A stretch of 64,000 nt of DNA from an uncultured Eubacteriales bacterium (GCA_934476545.1 CAKSOB010000001.1:107703-171702), one strand, 5' to 3'; counted from the first letter of the stretch, positions 45,334-55,126 are shown. Program-made: numbers and translations. The notes: generated by a model from the sequence alone, not told the origin.

Positions 45334-47835
45334 ATGAAAAAGCGAATATTTTTAAAGCGCATTGCGCCTATCTTGGTGGTGTTTTGTATTTTTGCCACCG
45401 TTTTGCCGGCGACAACGGCAATGGCAGCCTCGAAAATCACCCTGAAAAGCGGTGCGGCGGCACCTTCTACGGTTTATGCAGGGCATAGCTATACCTTAAC
45501 GGTAAAAGGGCAAAATGTAAAGTTTTATTCCTCCAATAAAAAGGTTGCCACGATTGGTGTGAGTACCGGTAAAATGAAAGTATTGTCACCGGGAACGGTG
45601 AAGATTACCGCTAAGAGTACCAAAACAGGCAAAGCAGTTGCCGTCAAAACCTTTAAGGTGAATCAGAGAGCGACAAGCATTACCACAAACAAAAGTGAAC
45701 TTTATCTATCAAAAGGCAGTACCGACACCCTTGTTGCTACAATAAAGCCGACGACCTCCACCGATGTGATTCGTTTTTACACCGATGATAAAAATATTGC
45801 AACGGTTGGTGCTACTTCCGGAAAAGTTACTGCGAAGAACAATGGTAAGGCTACCATCAAGGTGTATTCCAAAGCAACTAAGGCAACAGCAAACAGCAGT
45901 AAATATAATAAAGTTGCCACGGTAACGGTCTATGTAGGCGATTATATCGAGTCTGCCGATTCTGATAACGACTATGTATTTTTGAAATTTAAGGGCAACA
46001 ATGTACCGGATACCAAGGCAAGCGATTACAGCATTGTGCATAAGGAAACAAAGGCAACTTTCTCTGTGAAGTCTGTGTCTAAGCAAAACGGTCAAGTTGT
46101 TTTGCAATTGAATACAAAATTGCAAGATGGAAAAGAGTATACTGTAACGTATGGAGACTACTCCTCTGCGGATTTTACCGCTTGTGACGGCAGCGTAAAG
46201 GATGTTCTCATTACTCCGTTGGAAATTGTCCCCGGAAAAGCAACACCGATCCGTGTGCAAACCATGACGGCAAAAGGCTTGGCGCCGATCAATACCTATT
46301 TCCTAGGGGAACTGGCAGGCAAAGGATTAGAATATCGGTTAGAATCGATCAGCAGCGGCGGATATGTCAGCGGAAATAAATTATATCTGAGTAAAGAAGG
46401 CGACAACGCAAGATTTAAAGTAACCTATCATACTTACCGCTATGAGGGCGGCAAAGAAGTGGGTGTGATTGAAAAAACCTTTATCGTTACTGCAAAGAAG
46501 GACGCCACAGAGCCGGAGCCGGAACCCATTACCTATGAAGTAAAGCAGCTTTACTACACCTATACCGGCGGCGCCGATGACTATGTGAGTGTCATTTTCA
46601 ATGAGGATTTGCCACAAGACCTCAAGCTGAAAGCAACCGATTTTTACGCATTTAAGGCGCCGACCATTGTAAGAGCAACCGATGTGGTTGTCAGCGGAAA
46701 CCGTATGGTGATTACCATGCCGAGCAGCAGTTTGGTGAACGGAACCACCTATACACTGGCTTGGAGAAATAGCCCGATTTTCCCAAATCAACCCTTGGGA
46801 ACCTTTATCGTTTCTAAATATGTATATTACCCGCCGGCACCGATTCCATACAAGGCAGAGCTTTCTTGCATCGCTGAGAATAAAGAAAGCGTGAACGGTA
46901 TCAGAATCACACTGAACAAACCGTTGCCGAGCGACCGTACATTAGATACAAGTGACTTTACCATTCAAAAGAAAGTGTCTGAATCAGAGGGAGTTTCTTC
47001 CGAAAGTACCTCATCAGAAGTTCCTGCGGAACAAGTAACGATAACAAAAGTATCCAAAGGCGCAGATGGAAAAACCATTGACTTGACAGTAGATGGCAAG
47101 CTGGAAGTTGGTGCTAACTACACAGTATCTTGGAAAAACAGCACCGTTTTGGATAAAGAGGTTGTAGGCGATATTACCATAAAGCGGTATACAGCACAAA
47201 TTACCAGTAAGGTTCAGGATAACGGTTATACTTGGGTTGCAGCAATATTTGATGAACCGGCACCGGATTCTTTTGAGGCTGCTGACTTTGTAGTAAAAGA
47301 TCGTTCCGGAAATATGATTGAAATCGCTTCAAGGGGAAAAATGACCAAAGGCGTAAATTTACATATTAAATCTGATAATCTGACAGATGGAACTTATTCA
47401 GTATTTTGGAAAGGACAGTATTTAGGTGAGTTTACCCATCAGACGTTGACGGTAACCAATGTTAGTTATGAGAATGCGATATTTTCTTTTGGTGAGCATA
47501 GTTTTCCGGAACCAGGAAACTATATTGTAATCTCCTTTAAGGAAATCCTGCCTGACGGATTCTCTCCGAGCAGTAGTAAATTTACTGTTGAAAAAAGCGA
47601 CGGAATTTTGATAAAACTGAATAATTCTGTACTAGTAGATCGTGACAACAACAGGATTGGACTACTGCTAAGCGGTGAAACATTGGAGGACGATACTTAT
47701 ACCGTAACATGGAGCAACACTTCGGGAATTATCCCTGGGTCAAAAAAATTTACCGTGGAGAACGGTAAAGGAGTTTCTCTAACCTCTCTTGAAAATCACA
47801 ATGAATCCAGTGTGGATGACACCGTTTCGGAATAA
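45334..47835 (+). CDS. Secreted BIG2/Ig-like multidomain protein (paralogue)
   Basis: An 833-residue exported protein. The signal peptide cleaves near A-M-A-A-S, and two BIG2-like domains follow (to about residue 205), strongly similar to the upstream paralogue. A series of longer beta modules comes next, several with an S-D-F-T-V / A-D-F-V-V-K strand, then L-x-D-G-T-Y-T-V-x-W-K-N-S. This is the pattern of bacterial Ig-like repeats that recur about every 100 residues (near 490-590, 600-660 and 690-800). The C-terminus lacks a sorting signal. The start at 45334 has GGGAGATG upstream. The pair looks like a tandem duplication that includes the leader; later domains were then gained or lost. Confidence 0.82.
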   Translation: MKKRIFLKRIAPILVVFCIFATVLPATTAMAASKITLKSGAAAPSTVYAGHSYTLTVKGQNVKFYSSNKKVATIGVSTGKMKVLSPGTVKITAKSTKTGKAVAVKTFKVNQRATSITTNKSELYLSKGSTDTLVATIKPTTSTDVIRFYTDDKNIATVGATSGKVTAKNNGKATIKVYSKATKATANSSKYNKVATVTVYVGDYIESADSDNDYVFLKFKGNNVPDTKASDYSIVHKETKATFSVKSVSKQNGQVVLQLNTKLQDGKEYTVTYGDYSSADFTACDGSVKDVLITPLEIVPGKATPIRVQTMTAKGLAPINTYFLGELAGKGLEYRLESISSGGYVSGNKLYLSKEGDNARFKVTYHTYRYEGGKEVGVIEKTFIVTAKKDATEPEPEPITYEVKQLYYTYTGGADDYVSVIFNEDLPQDLKLKATDFYAFKAPTIVRATDVVVSGNRMVITMPSSSLVNGTTYTLAWRNSPIFPNQPLGTFIVSKYVYYPPAPIPYKAELSCIAENKESVNGIRITLNKPLPSDRTLDTSDFTIQKKVSESEGVSSESTSSEVPAEQVTITKVSKGADGKTIDLTVDGKLEVGANYTVSWKNSTVLDKEVVGDITIKRYTAQITSKVQDNGYTWVAAIFDEPAPDSFEAADFVVKDRSGNMIEIASRGKMTKGVNLHIKSDNLTDGTYSVFWKGQYLGEFTHQTLTVTNVSYENAIFSFGEHSFPEPGNYIVISFKEILPDGFSPSSSKFTVEKSDGILIKLNNSVLVDRDNNRIGLLLSGETLEDDTYTVTWSNTSGIIPGSKKFTVENGKGVSLTSLENHNESSVDDTVSE

Positions 47836-47856
47836 AATCAAAATTTAAGCATAACA

Positions 47857-47885
47857 AAAGACCACCCTTTCGGGTGGTCTTTTTC
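47857..47885. terminator. Bidirectional terminator between convergent genes
   Basis: AAAGACCACCC / GGGTGGTCTTT stem with a short loop; T-runs on both strands. Confidence 0.88.
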
Positions 47886-47894
47886 AACAGGATT

Positions 47895-49616
47895 TTAAAT
47901 TTTTGTCAAATACTGTCCGGCAACATAATAATACTTGCCGTCCTTTTTAATTTTGAACCATTCCATTCCGTTGGCAGAGCGGTTTGCGCCCTTTACCACA
48001 TAAACGGTTTCGCCGTCATAAAGGGTGCCTTTTACGGTGCCGGCATAGCCGGGAGCAGCACGGTACTTTATATCGTCGGTTGCTTGGTATTTTACCAAGG
48101 TTTCATTAGATGCGTTGTTGTTATTGTTGTTGCTTGTGGACTTATTTTCGTAGGATGGAATTTCATAAGTTACCTTTGCCAGTGGGGTACCCATCTTCTT
48201 GGAAGCAACCGGGTCGGTTGGGTCCCAAGTCATGCCGTTGCCGTATTGCAGATCCGGAATCTTTGGCTTGGAAAGGTAGCTGATAGTGGACTGGGAATCG
48301 GTGTTGGTGATGGTGGTTTTAATGCCATTTCCGCCTGCGTGATCATAGACCCATTTTTCATCCCGAACCAACAGACGGATGCAGCCGTGAGAAGCAGGAG
48401 AGCCAAGGGTGTAGTAGTCGTATTCCGGTACGTTATACTCGTTGGCTTGGGCGCATGGAATGGAGTGGAAGAAAATTCCCTCATACACATGAACGCCGTA
48501 TTGACCCCAGGACGGACCCATCAGTTCCTGCCACTTAGTTGTTTTGTTAGAGTAGTAAACGCCGGTAGGGGTAGGGGTGCTTGCTTTACCCGGAGAGCAA
48601 ATGAATTTTACGGCAGCGATGTTGGTTACGCCGTCTTTGCCGGTAGCCAGAACGGTAACGGTGCATTCTTTGAGGCTAACCACCAGTTCATAAGGACCGG
48701 TGACATCGGAGCGATTGCGAACATCTTCGGACAGAACGCCCTTACTGCTGAAGTAGTAGCGATATTTTCCGAGCTTTTTCCAACCGGTAGCGGCAGCGCC
48801 GTTGGACTGGAGATAATACCGATTGCTGCCTCTCCGTGTCCAAACGCTGCTTTCCATTGCGCCGTTGGTATCGAAGTGATAAATTTTGTTGCTGATGGTT
48901 TTCCAACCGGTGCGCATTTCGCCGCTCTTGCCGAAATAATAGGTTTTGTTATTGATAGTTTTCCAGTTTTGCTGTACGGTGTAGCTGCCGGTAAAGTAGT
49001 ATGTTTTTTGGTTGATGGTTTGGAACCCTTTTTTGCGGAGTTGTGCGCCGGAATTCTGGAAGTAATATTTTTTACCGTCAATGGTTCTCCAGCCGGTGCG
49101 CATCTCACCGCTGTTGCCAAAATAATACCGCTTGCCGTCGATGGTGCGCCACATGGTACGCATTTCGCCACTATTGCCAAAGTAGTATTTTTTACCGTTA
49201 ATGGTTCTCCAACCGGTGCGCATCTCACCGCTGTTGCCAAAATAATACTTCTTACCGTCAATGGTGCGCCACATGGTTTCCATAACACCGTCTTCGTCAA
49301 AGTAATATTTTTTGCCATCGATGGTTTTCCAACCGGTAACAGGATTTCCTTCGCTGTCTGCATAGTAGCGGCTGCCGTTTCGGGTGTTCCAGCCCGGTTT
49401 CAGCGGTTCAGCAGGCTCACTGGGTGTTTCCGATGAATCGGAAGAATCCGGTGTATCCGATGTGGTTCCATCGGAGGTGGTGGAATCGGTGGTATCAGTA
49501 GAAGAGGTTGTTTCGTTTGTTGTTTCCGCTGCGGAAGCAACCGTAGCACAACCCAAGGAGGCGCTGGCACACAGCGCAAGGAGTAAGGCGAGCAGTTGTT
49601 TCTTTTTGTTTTTCAT
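47895..49616 (-). CDS. L,D-transpeptidase with cell-wall-binding repeats and SH3 domain
   Basis: A 573-residue secreted wall enzyme. After a signal peptide ending near A-S-A-A-E comes a Ser/Thr/Asp/Pro linker to about residue 75, then about ten 20-residue aromatic repeats of the form W-(R/K)-T-I-(D/N)-G-K-K-Y-Y-F-G-N-S-G-E-M-R-T-G (CW_binding/choline-binding type). The YkuD catalytic domain follows, with the nucleophile motif S-H-G-C-I-R-L, and a bacterial SH3-like domain fills the last 75 residues. It is predicted to make 3-3 cross-links or attach proteins to peptidoglycan while bound to a wall polymer; pairing with this repeat type suggests a teichoic-acid-like ligand, perhaps linked to the operon at 12.5 kb. 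Start chosen for the signal peptide. Confidence 0.87.
   Translation of the reverse strand: MKNKKKQLLALLLALCASASLGCATVASAAETTNETTSSTDTTDSTTSDGTTSDTPDSSDSSETPSEPAEPLKPGWNTRNGSRYYADSEGNPVTGWKTIDGKKYYFDEDGVMETMWRTIDGKKYYFGNSGEMRTGWRTINGKKYYFGNSGEMRTMWRTIDGKRYYFGNSGEMRTGWRTIDGKKYYFQNSGAQLRKKGFQTINQKTYYFTGSYTVQQNWKTINNKTYYFGKSGEMRTGWKTISNKIYHFDTNGAMESSVWTRRGSNRYYLQSNGAAATGWKKLGKYRYYFSSKGVLSEDVRNRSDVTGPYELVVSLKECTVTVLATGKDGVTNIAAVKFICSPGKASTPTPTGVYYSNKTTKWQELMGPSWGQYGVHVYEGIFFHSIPCAQANEYNVPEYDYYTLGSPASHGCIRLLVRDEKWVYDHAGGNGIKTTITNTDSQSTISYLSKPKIPDLQYGNGMTWDPTDPVASKKMGTPLAKVTYEIPSYENKSTSNNNNNNASNETLVKYQATDDIKYRAAPGYAGTVKGTLYDGETVYVVKGANRSANGMEWFKIKKDGKYYYVAGQYLTKI
48740..49385 (-). repeat. About ten 60-bp tandem repeats encoding wall-binding modules
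   Basis: Each unit codes for 20-21 residues with conserved W-x-T-I-x-G-K-x-Y-Y-F; three central units are almost identical at the DNA level, a sign of recent unequal exchange. Confidence 0.8.
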
Positions 49617-49850
49617 AAGGCATTTCCCATTCCTTAACATAAAAATCAACCCAATGTTGTGTAATTTCATTATAGCGGAAACCTACTGGGAAATCAATGA
49701 AAATCAGTGGGAAATTCCGGGGATTTTTATGAATAAAAGATAACAGGAAAAAAGGCAGCGACCCCTGTGATTTTTAATGCAATTTTTCCCTTGATATGGT
49801 ACAATAACAAAGAAAAAGAAAGAGAAACGTCACGAAAGGAGAATTGAATC

Positions 49851-51230
49851 ATGAGTAAAACCTCAGAGGAAAAAACGATTGCCGCCATTGCCACAGGACA
49901 ATCGCCGGGCGGAATCGGCATTATCCGTATTTCCGGCAGCAATGCACGGCAAGTGGCGCAGAAGGTATTTCGCTCCAAGAGTGGACGATCCCTGTTGGAT
50001 GCAAAGGGATATACGGCGCAATACGGTCATGTGTTTGAGGGTGATATCCTGTTGGATGAAGCAGTGGCATTGGTATTTGCCGAGCCTGCCAGTTTTACAG
50101 GAGAAGATGTGGTAGAGCTTTCTTGCCATGGGGGCATGGTCATCTTGAAAAATGTGCTGCGGGCAGTATTGTCTGCCGGTGCTGCGGCAGCCGGACCGGG
50201 TGAATTTACCAAGCGAGCTTTTCTGAACGGCAAGCTGGGCTTGACCGAAGCAGAATCGGTAATGCAGCTGATTAGCGCCAGTGGTAATCAATCCGCAAGA
50301 GTTGCCTTGGCAGGACATGACGGCGCACTGGAAAAACGAATCAATCAAATGAAAGAACGGCTGCTTCATGCAGCGGCGCACTTATCGGCGTGGGCGGACT
50401 ATCCGGAGGATGATATTCCGGAGTTAGACCCGACGGTGCTGCGTGGAGATTTGCAATCTGCCAAGGAAGATTTGGAAAAGCTCATTGGGCAGTTTGATGC
50501 GGGCAGAGCCATTCGAGAGGGTGTGGACACGGTCATTGCAGGACGACCAAACGTAGGAAAGTCCACGCTGATGAACTTGCTCAGCGGCTGCGAACGTTCC
50601 ATTGTAACCCAATATGCCGGAACGACTCGAGATGTGGTAGAAGAAACCGTATTGTTGGGCGATGTAACCTTGCGCCTTGCAGACACCGCCGGTATCCGTA
50701 TTACCGATGACCCGGTAGAGCAAATCGGCGTAACCAAAGCCAAAGACCGCATTGCGGCAGCGCAGTTGGTGTTGGCGGTGTTTGATTCCACGCGTCCTTT
50801 GACGGAAGAGGATCGAGAGCTGATGGAAGCCACCAAAGAGGTTCCGGTGGTTGCCATTGTGAATAAAAGCGATTTGGAGCAGACCGCAGAAATGGCGGAG
50901 ATTGCGGAACACTTTGACCATGTGGTATTTCTTTCTGCCAAAGAGGGACATGGCTTGGAAAAATTAGAGCAAGCGGTGGCAGAAGTGCTGCACACTGCTG
51001 CCATTGACCCTTCGGAGGGCATTTTGTTTACCGAGCGGCAGCGGGATGTTTCCCAACGGGCATTGGCAGGGGTAGAGGAAGCCTTGTTTGCCTTAGAGAG
51101 CGGTATGACCTTGGATGCCGTTACCGTTTCCTTAGAGGGTGCTATCAGTGATTTGTTAGAGCTGACCGGAGAGCGGGCAACGGAAGCGGTTGTGGATTCG
51201 GTATTTGCACAATTTTGCGTGGGAAAATAA
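49851..51230 (+). CDS. mnmE: tRNA modification GTPase MnmE
   Basis: A 459-residue GTPase that, with MnmG, places the cmnm5 group on the wobble uridine of certain tRNAs. The N-terminal folate-binding domain has I-A-T-G-Q-S-P-G-G-I-G-I-I-R-I-S-G. The G domain has G1 G-R-P-N-V-G-K-S-T, G3 D-T-A-G-I-R and G4 N-K-S-D. The catalytic C-terminus is F-C-V-G-K. The ATG follows AAAGGAG. It lies 194 bp before mnmG, which has its own promoter. Confidence 0.97.
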   Translation: MSKTSEEKTIAAIATGQSPGGIGIIRISGSNARQVAQKVFRSKSGRSLLDAKGYTAQYGHVFEGDILLDEAVALVFAEPASFTGEDVVELSCHGGMVILKNVLRAVLSAGAAAAGPGEFTKRAFLNGKLGLTEAESVMQLISASGNQSARVALAGHDGALEKRINQMKERLLHAAAHLSAWADYPEDDIPELDPTVLRGDLQSAKEDLEKLIGQFDAGRAIREGVDTVIAGRPNVGKSTLMNLLSGCERSIVTQYAGTTRDVVEETVLLGDVTLRLADTAGIRITDDPVEQIGVTKAKDRIAAAQLVLAVFDSTRPLTEEDRELMEATKEVPVVAIVNKSDLEQTAEMAEIAEHFDHVVFLSAKEGHGLEKLEQAVAEVLHTAAIDPSEGILFTERQRDVSQRALAGVEEALFALESGMTLDAVTVSLEGAISDLLELTGERATEAVVDSVFAQFCVGK

Positions 51231-51263
51231 AAGAGCGATTTCCGGTAAGATTACATTTTTATT

Positions 51264-51292
51264 TTGCGTTAGCGATAAAAGTATGCTAAAAT
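51264..51292 (+). promoter_or_regulatory. Promoter of mnmG
   Basis: TTGCGT (51264-51269), 17-bp spacer, TAAAAT (51287-51292) with an upstream TG. It yields a leader of about 125 nt. Confidence 0.7.
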
Positions 51293-51326
51293 AATTAGTT
51301 AAGACAATCGTGCCGACCGGCGGAAT

Positions 51327-51360
51327 ATTTTCAACGGTTTGCAAGGAATTTGTTGAAAAT
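51327..51360 (+). promoter_or_regulatory. Inverted repeat of DnaA-box-like 9-mers in the mnmG leader
   Basis: TTTTCAACG (51328-51336) and TGTTGAAAA (51351-51359) form a 9-bp inverted repeat 14 bp apart just after the predicted transcription start. It could be a hairpin or two protein-binding sites. Confidence 0.5.
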
Positions 51361-51423
51361 AAAGGTTGTCTGGATACCGACCAAGGGGAGCCTTGGGAAG
51401 TTAACAGGAGCGAGGTTTTTTAT

Positions 51424-53295
51424 TTGAAATATGATGCAGGTTATTATGATGTTGTGGTAATCGGTGCCGGTCATGCGGGAATTGAAGCAGCCTTGGCAGC
51501 CGCACGGTTGGGCTGCACAACGGCAGTGTTTACCATCAACATGGATGCAGTGGGAAATTGCCCCTGTAATCCATCCATCGGCGGAACCGCCAAAGGACAT
51601 TTGGTTCGGGAAATTGACGCGCTGGGCGGCGAAATGGGTCGCACAGCAGACGCAAGTTTTATTCAGAGCCGAATGCTGAACTTGGGCAAAGGTCCGGCGG
51701 TACACTCTTTGCGGGCACAAATTGACCGGAGAGAGTACAGCAAAATCATGAAACACAAATTGGAGCAGACAGAGGGACTGCACCTCCGGCAAGCAGAGAT
51801 TACAGAGCTTTATCCGGAGGGAGATCTGTGGAAGGTGGTCACACGGCTTCACGGAGAATTTACTGCGAAAGCGGTTATTTTGGCGACCGGCACGTTCTTG
51901 GGCGGTCGAATCTATGTAGGCGATGTAAACTATGAGAGCGGTCCCGATGGAATGTTCCCATCTGCGTTTTTGGGGGATTCCTTGCGGAAGCTGAATCTTT
52001 CTTTGCGACGGTTTAAAACAGGAACACCGGCTCGTGTATTGCGTTCTTCTATTGATTTCTCTAAGTTGGAGGAACAACACGGTGATGACCCGGTGGTGCC
52101 GTTTTCTTATGATACCGATGAGCCGGGCGAGAACCGTGCCATTTGCCATATTGCATGGACAAACAGTGAAACAAAGCGGATCATCTTAGAGAACATTCAT
52201 CGTTCTCCGCTGTATAGCGGTGACATTGAGGGTGTCGGTCCTCGGTACTGCCCAAGTATTGAGGATAAGATCGTTCGCTTCTCCGGAAAAGAGCGGCACC
52301 AAGTGTTTGTAGAGCCTTGCGGCTTGGATACCGAGGAGCTGTATTTGCAGGGGATGTCCTCCTCTTTGCCGGAGGATGTGCAGTTGGCATTTTATCATTC
52401 CATCGAGGGAATGGAGCAAATGCAAATTATGCGTCCGGCATATGCCATTGAGTATGACTGCGTAGATCCGCTGCAACTGGAGGCAACATTGGAGTTTCGA
52501 GAGCATCCGGGACTTTACGGCGCAGGGCAGTTTAACGGCAGCTCCGGTTATGAGGAAGCGGCGGCACAGGGATTGATTGCCGGTATCAATGCAGCACGAA
52601 AAATCCAAGGGAAAGCACCACTGACCTTGGATCGTGCCAGCTCTTATATCGGCACCCTGATTGATGATCTCATCACAAAAGGCTGTACCGATCCTTACCG
52701 GATGATGACCTCTCGCTCCGAGTATCGACTGGTTCTGCGACAGGACAACGCAGATGAACGACTGACACCCATCGGTCGGGAAATCGGGTTGGTTCCGGAT
52801 CGTCGTTGGGAGCGGTTCTGCGAAAAGCAGGCGCAAAAACAAGCAGAGCGGAAGCGTGTGGAAAAGCTGGTGCTTTCTCCAAGTGATGCGCTGAATCAAC
52901 TGCTGACCGAAGTCGGCACCAGTCCCATTACCACAGGGGTACGAATGGTAGAGCTGCTGCGTCGTCCGCAGTTGACCTATCGGATTTTAGCACCCTTTGA
53001 CCCCGACCGACCCGACTTGCCCGACAGTGTATTCGAGAATGTAGAGATTGAAATTAAATATGAAGGCTATATCAAACGGCAGAAAAGCGACATTGAAGAA
53101 ATGCGTCGCTTAGAACAAAAACTTCTGCCTAAAGATGTAGATTACACCACACTTGTTGGATTGAGAACGGAAGCACAGGAAAAATTACAATCCGTTCGTC
53201 CTGCAAATATCGGTCAGGCATCCCGTATTTCCGGAGTTAGTCCGGCGGATGTGTCGGTTTTGCTGATTTGGCTGAGCAAACGGGGAGACCGATAA
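51424..53295 (+). CDS. mnmG: tRNA uridine-5-carboxymethylaminomethyl modification enzyme MnmG
   Basis: A 623-residue FAD protein, partner of MnmE. The dinucleotide-binding motif is V-V-V-I-G-A-G-H-A-G-I-E-A-A. The N-terminal pattern C-P-C-N-P-S-I-G-G-T-A-K-G, R-F-K-T-G-T-P-A-R, and the late G-R-E-I-G-L-V and G-Y-I-K-R-Q segments are all present. The start is a TTG at 51424, 8 nt after GCGAGG; the longer reading to 51310 would begin about 10 nt from the predicted transcription start. Confidence 0.96.
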   Translation: MKYDAGYYDVVVIGAGHAGIEAALAAARLGCTTAVFTINMDAVGNCPCNPSIGGTAKGHLVREIDALGGEMGRTADASFIQSRMLNLGKGPAVHSLRAQIDRREYSKIMKHKLEQTEGLHLRQAEITELYPEGDLWKVVTRLHGEFTAKAVILATGTFLGGRIYVGDVNYESGPDGMFPSAFLGDSLRKLNLSLRRFKTGTPARVLRSSIDFSKLEEQHGDDPVVPFSYDTDEPGENRAICHIAWTNSETKRIILENIHRSPLYSGDIEGVGPRYCPSIEDKIVRFSGKERHQVFVEPCGLDTEELYLQGMSSSLPEDVQLAFYHSIEGMEQMQIMRPAYAIEYDCVDPLQLEATLEFREHPGLYGAGQFNGSSGYEEAAAQGLIAGINAARKIQGKAPLTLDRASSYIGTLIDDLITKGCTDPYRMMTSRSEYRLVLRQDNADERLTPIGREIGLVPDRRWERFCEKQAQKQAERKRVEKLVLSPSDALNQLLTEVGTSPITTGVRMVELLRRPQLTYRILAPFDPDRPDLPDSVFENVEIEIKYEGYIKRQKSDIEEMRRLEQKLLPKDVDYTTLVGLRTEAQEKLQSVRPANIGQASRISGVSPADVSVLLIWLSKRGDR

Positions 53296-53378
53296 CGGAT
53301 AGCAATTCCGTTGTATTTTTCTTTTTAGAAAGCGTTTTGGCATAATCTTTCCCAATAAAATGAATCAGGAAAAGAGGG

Positions 53379-54332
53379 ATGTCCTTGAAAAAAGCGGATT
53401 CTAAGAAACAAGCCAGAAATAAAGTTCGTTCCTTGCGAAATCGAATTGCCTCCAAGCTGGCAAAAAGCAAGGAGCGGCAAGGGTTTGTCTATACCATATT
53501 ATCCTTGATTCTGCGGATTTTTGACCACTCTGTTTTGGGCAAAGCGGCAGAATTGGCATATTACCTACTGTTTTCCTTTTTACCGTTGATTATTTTCGCC
53601 ACGGCACTGTTGGGACTTTTGAATTTGGATACCTCTAGCTTTGCAGGTTTGATCCAGTTTATTCCACAAGACGTGATGGATTTGGTCAGTTCCTTCTATA
53701 ATTTCATTAAAGATGATAAAAGCGTAACGCTGATGTATACCGGGCTGGGATTAGGTATTTATTTTGCGTCTGCGGCGCTTCGTTCTTTAATGCGCTCATT
53801 AGATACAGCATATCAAGTAAAGAATGGAAGAAATCCCATTTTGCAGTTTATTATGTCTATCTTTTTTGCAGTCATTTTTTTGGCAACTATCGTGTTGAGT
53901 TTGCTGCTCATGGTGGGCGGTGGTTTCATCATCGATATTATTGTGAAATATATTCCGCAAATCGGAGAGTTCCAATGGATCATCAATATCCTCCGGTTTG
54001 CTGTGATGATTTTCCCAATTTTTGCGATTTTAATGCTGCTGTATATTTTTACTCCAAACCGAAAGCTTTCGGTAGGCAGTGCCGTTCCGGGCGCCTTGTT
54101 TAGTACGATTATGTGGATTGTGGTATCCGTGATCTTCTCCTACTATGTGGCAAACTTTGGAAGATATGCTACCCTGTACGGTTCTCTCGGCGCAATCATT
54201 GTGCTGATGCTGTGGCTGTATATTACGGGCATGATTTTCATTTTGGGCGGCGAATTGAATGGCGTATTGTTAGAACGAAAACGATATTTGACAGAGAAAA
54301 AGCTGTTGGATGACGGGGAAGACGATGACTAA
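53379..54332 (+). CDS. YihY/UPF0761 family membrane protein
   Basis: A 317-residue protein of the YihY/BrkB family. A basic N-terminus (about 50 residues with K/R clusters) precedes six predicted transmembrane helices. The family segment G-K-A-A-E-L-A-Y-Y-L-L-F-S-F-L-P opens helix 1, and F-x-Y-Y-V-A-N-F-G-R-Y-A-T-L-Y-G-S-L-G-A is the hallmark near the C-terminus. Older RNase-BN naming for this family is incorrect. Its role, perhaps lipid or small-molecule transport, is unknown. It sits between mnmG and rsmG (83 and 44 bp), an insertion into the usual order. Confidence 0.9.
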   Translation: MSLKKADSKKQARNKVRSLRNRIASKLAKSKERQGFVYTILSLILRIFDHSVLGKAAELAYYLLFSFLPLIIFATALLGLLNLDTSSFAGLIQFIPQDVMDLVSSFYNFIKDDKSVTLMYTGLGLGIYFASAALRSLMRSLDTAYQVKNGRNPILQFIMSIFFAVIFLATIVLSLLLMVGGGFIIDIIVKYIPQIGEFQWIINILRFAVMIFPIFAILMLLYIFTPNRKLSVGSAVPGALFSTIMWIVVSVIFSYYVANFGRYATLYGSLGAIIVLMLWLYITGMIFILGGELNGVLLERKRYLTEKKLLDDGEDDD

Positions 54333-54376
54333 GGAAAACGAAGCTAAAGCTATAGTTTAGAAAGGAGGAAAAAATT

Positions 54377-55093
54377 ATGGCAGAAAATATTCAAGGTTTA
54401 TTGCTGAACTCCGCCAATGCGTTGGGCGTTCGGCTGATGCCGGCACAGACCGATGCGTTCCAAATTTATTTGGAGCTACTATTGGAGTGGAATAAGAAAA
54501 TGAACCTCACAGCGATTACCGATCCGAGAGAGGTCTGCATCAAGCACTTTGTAGACAGCTTGACTGTACTGGATGCCGTAGAACCAAAGACCAATGCGAA
54601 GGTATTGGATGTAGGCAGCGGCGCAGGATTTCCGGGTATTCCGCTGAAGATCGCTAGAGAAGATATTCAATTGACCATCATCGACAGCTTGCAAAAGCGG
54701 CTGACTTTTTTACAGGAGGTGTTGGATAAAACACACCTGTCGGCAGAGCTGCTGCACGGTCGGGCAGAGGACTTCGGACGAGAGAAAAATCTGCGGGTGA
54801 AGTTCGATGTGGTCACCGCCAGAGCCGTGGCGCCGCTGAATTTGCTGTGCGAATACTGTATGCCTTTTGTGAAGAAAAAAGGCTTCTTTGTTGCTATGAA
54901 GGGTCCGAATTACAAAGAGGAATTGGAAGCAGCACAACATGCCATTGACGTGCTGGGCTGTGAATTAGTCGGCGTGAAAGAGTTTATGCTGATGGACGGC
55001 AGCACCCGAAACCTGTTGCTGTTCCAACGGGTAAAAGGCTTCTCTATGGAGTATCCACGCCCCGGCACCAAAATTGCAAAAAAACCACTTTAA
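54377..55093 (+). CDS. rsmG: 16S rRNA (guanine527-N7)-methyltransferase RsmG
   Basis: A 238-residue SAM-dependent enzyme that methylates G527 of 16S rRNA; loss gives low-level streptomycin resistance in other bacteria. Motif I is V-L-D-V-G-S-G-A-G-F-P-G-I-P. W-N-K-K-M-N-L-T-A-I-T-D and H-F-V-D-S-L-T-V precede it, and T-A-R-A-V-A-P-L follows. GAAAGGAGGAAAAA lies upstream. It is followed by a strong terminator. Confidence 0.96.
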   Translation: MAENIQGLLLNSANALGVRLMPAQTDAFQIYLELLLEWNKKMNLTAITDPREVCIKHFVDSLTVLDAVEPKTNAKVLDVGSGAGFPGIPLKIAREDIQLTIIDSLQKRLTFLQEVLDKTHLSAELLHGRAEDFGREKNLRVKFDVVTARAVAPLNLLCEYCMPFVKKKGFFVAMKGPNYKEELEAAQHAIDVLGCELVGVKEFMLMDGSTRNLLLFQRVKGFSMEYPRPGTKIAKKPL

Positions 55094-55126
55094 GTTGTAG
55101 GAACCTACACGACAAGATGGATGCTT

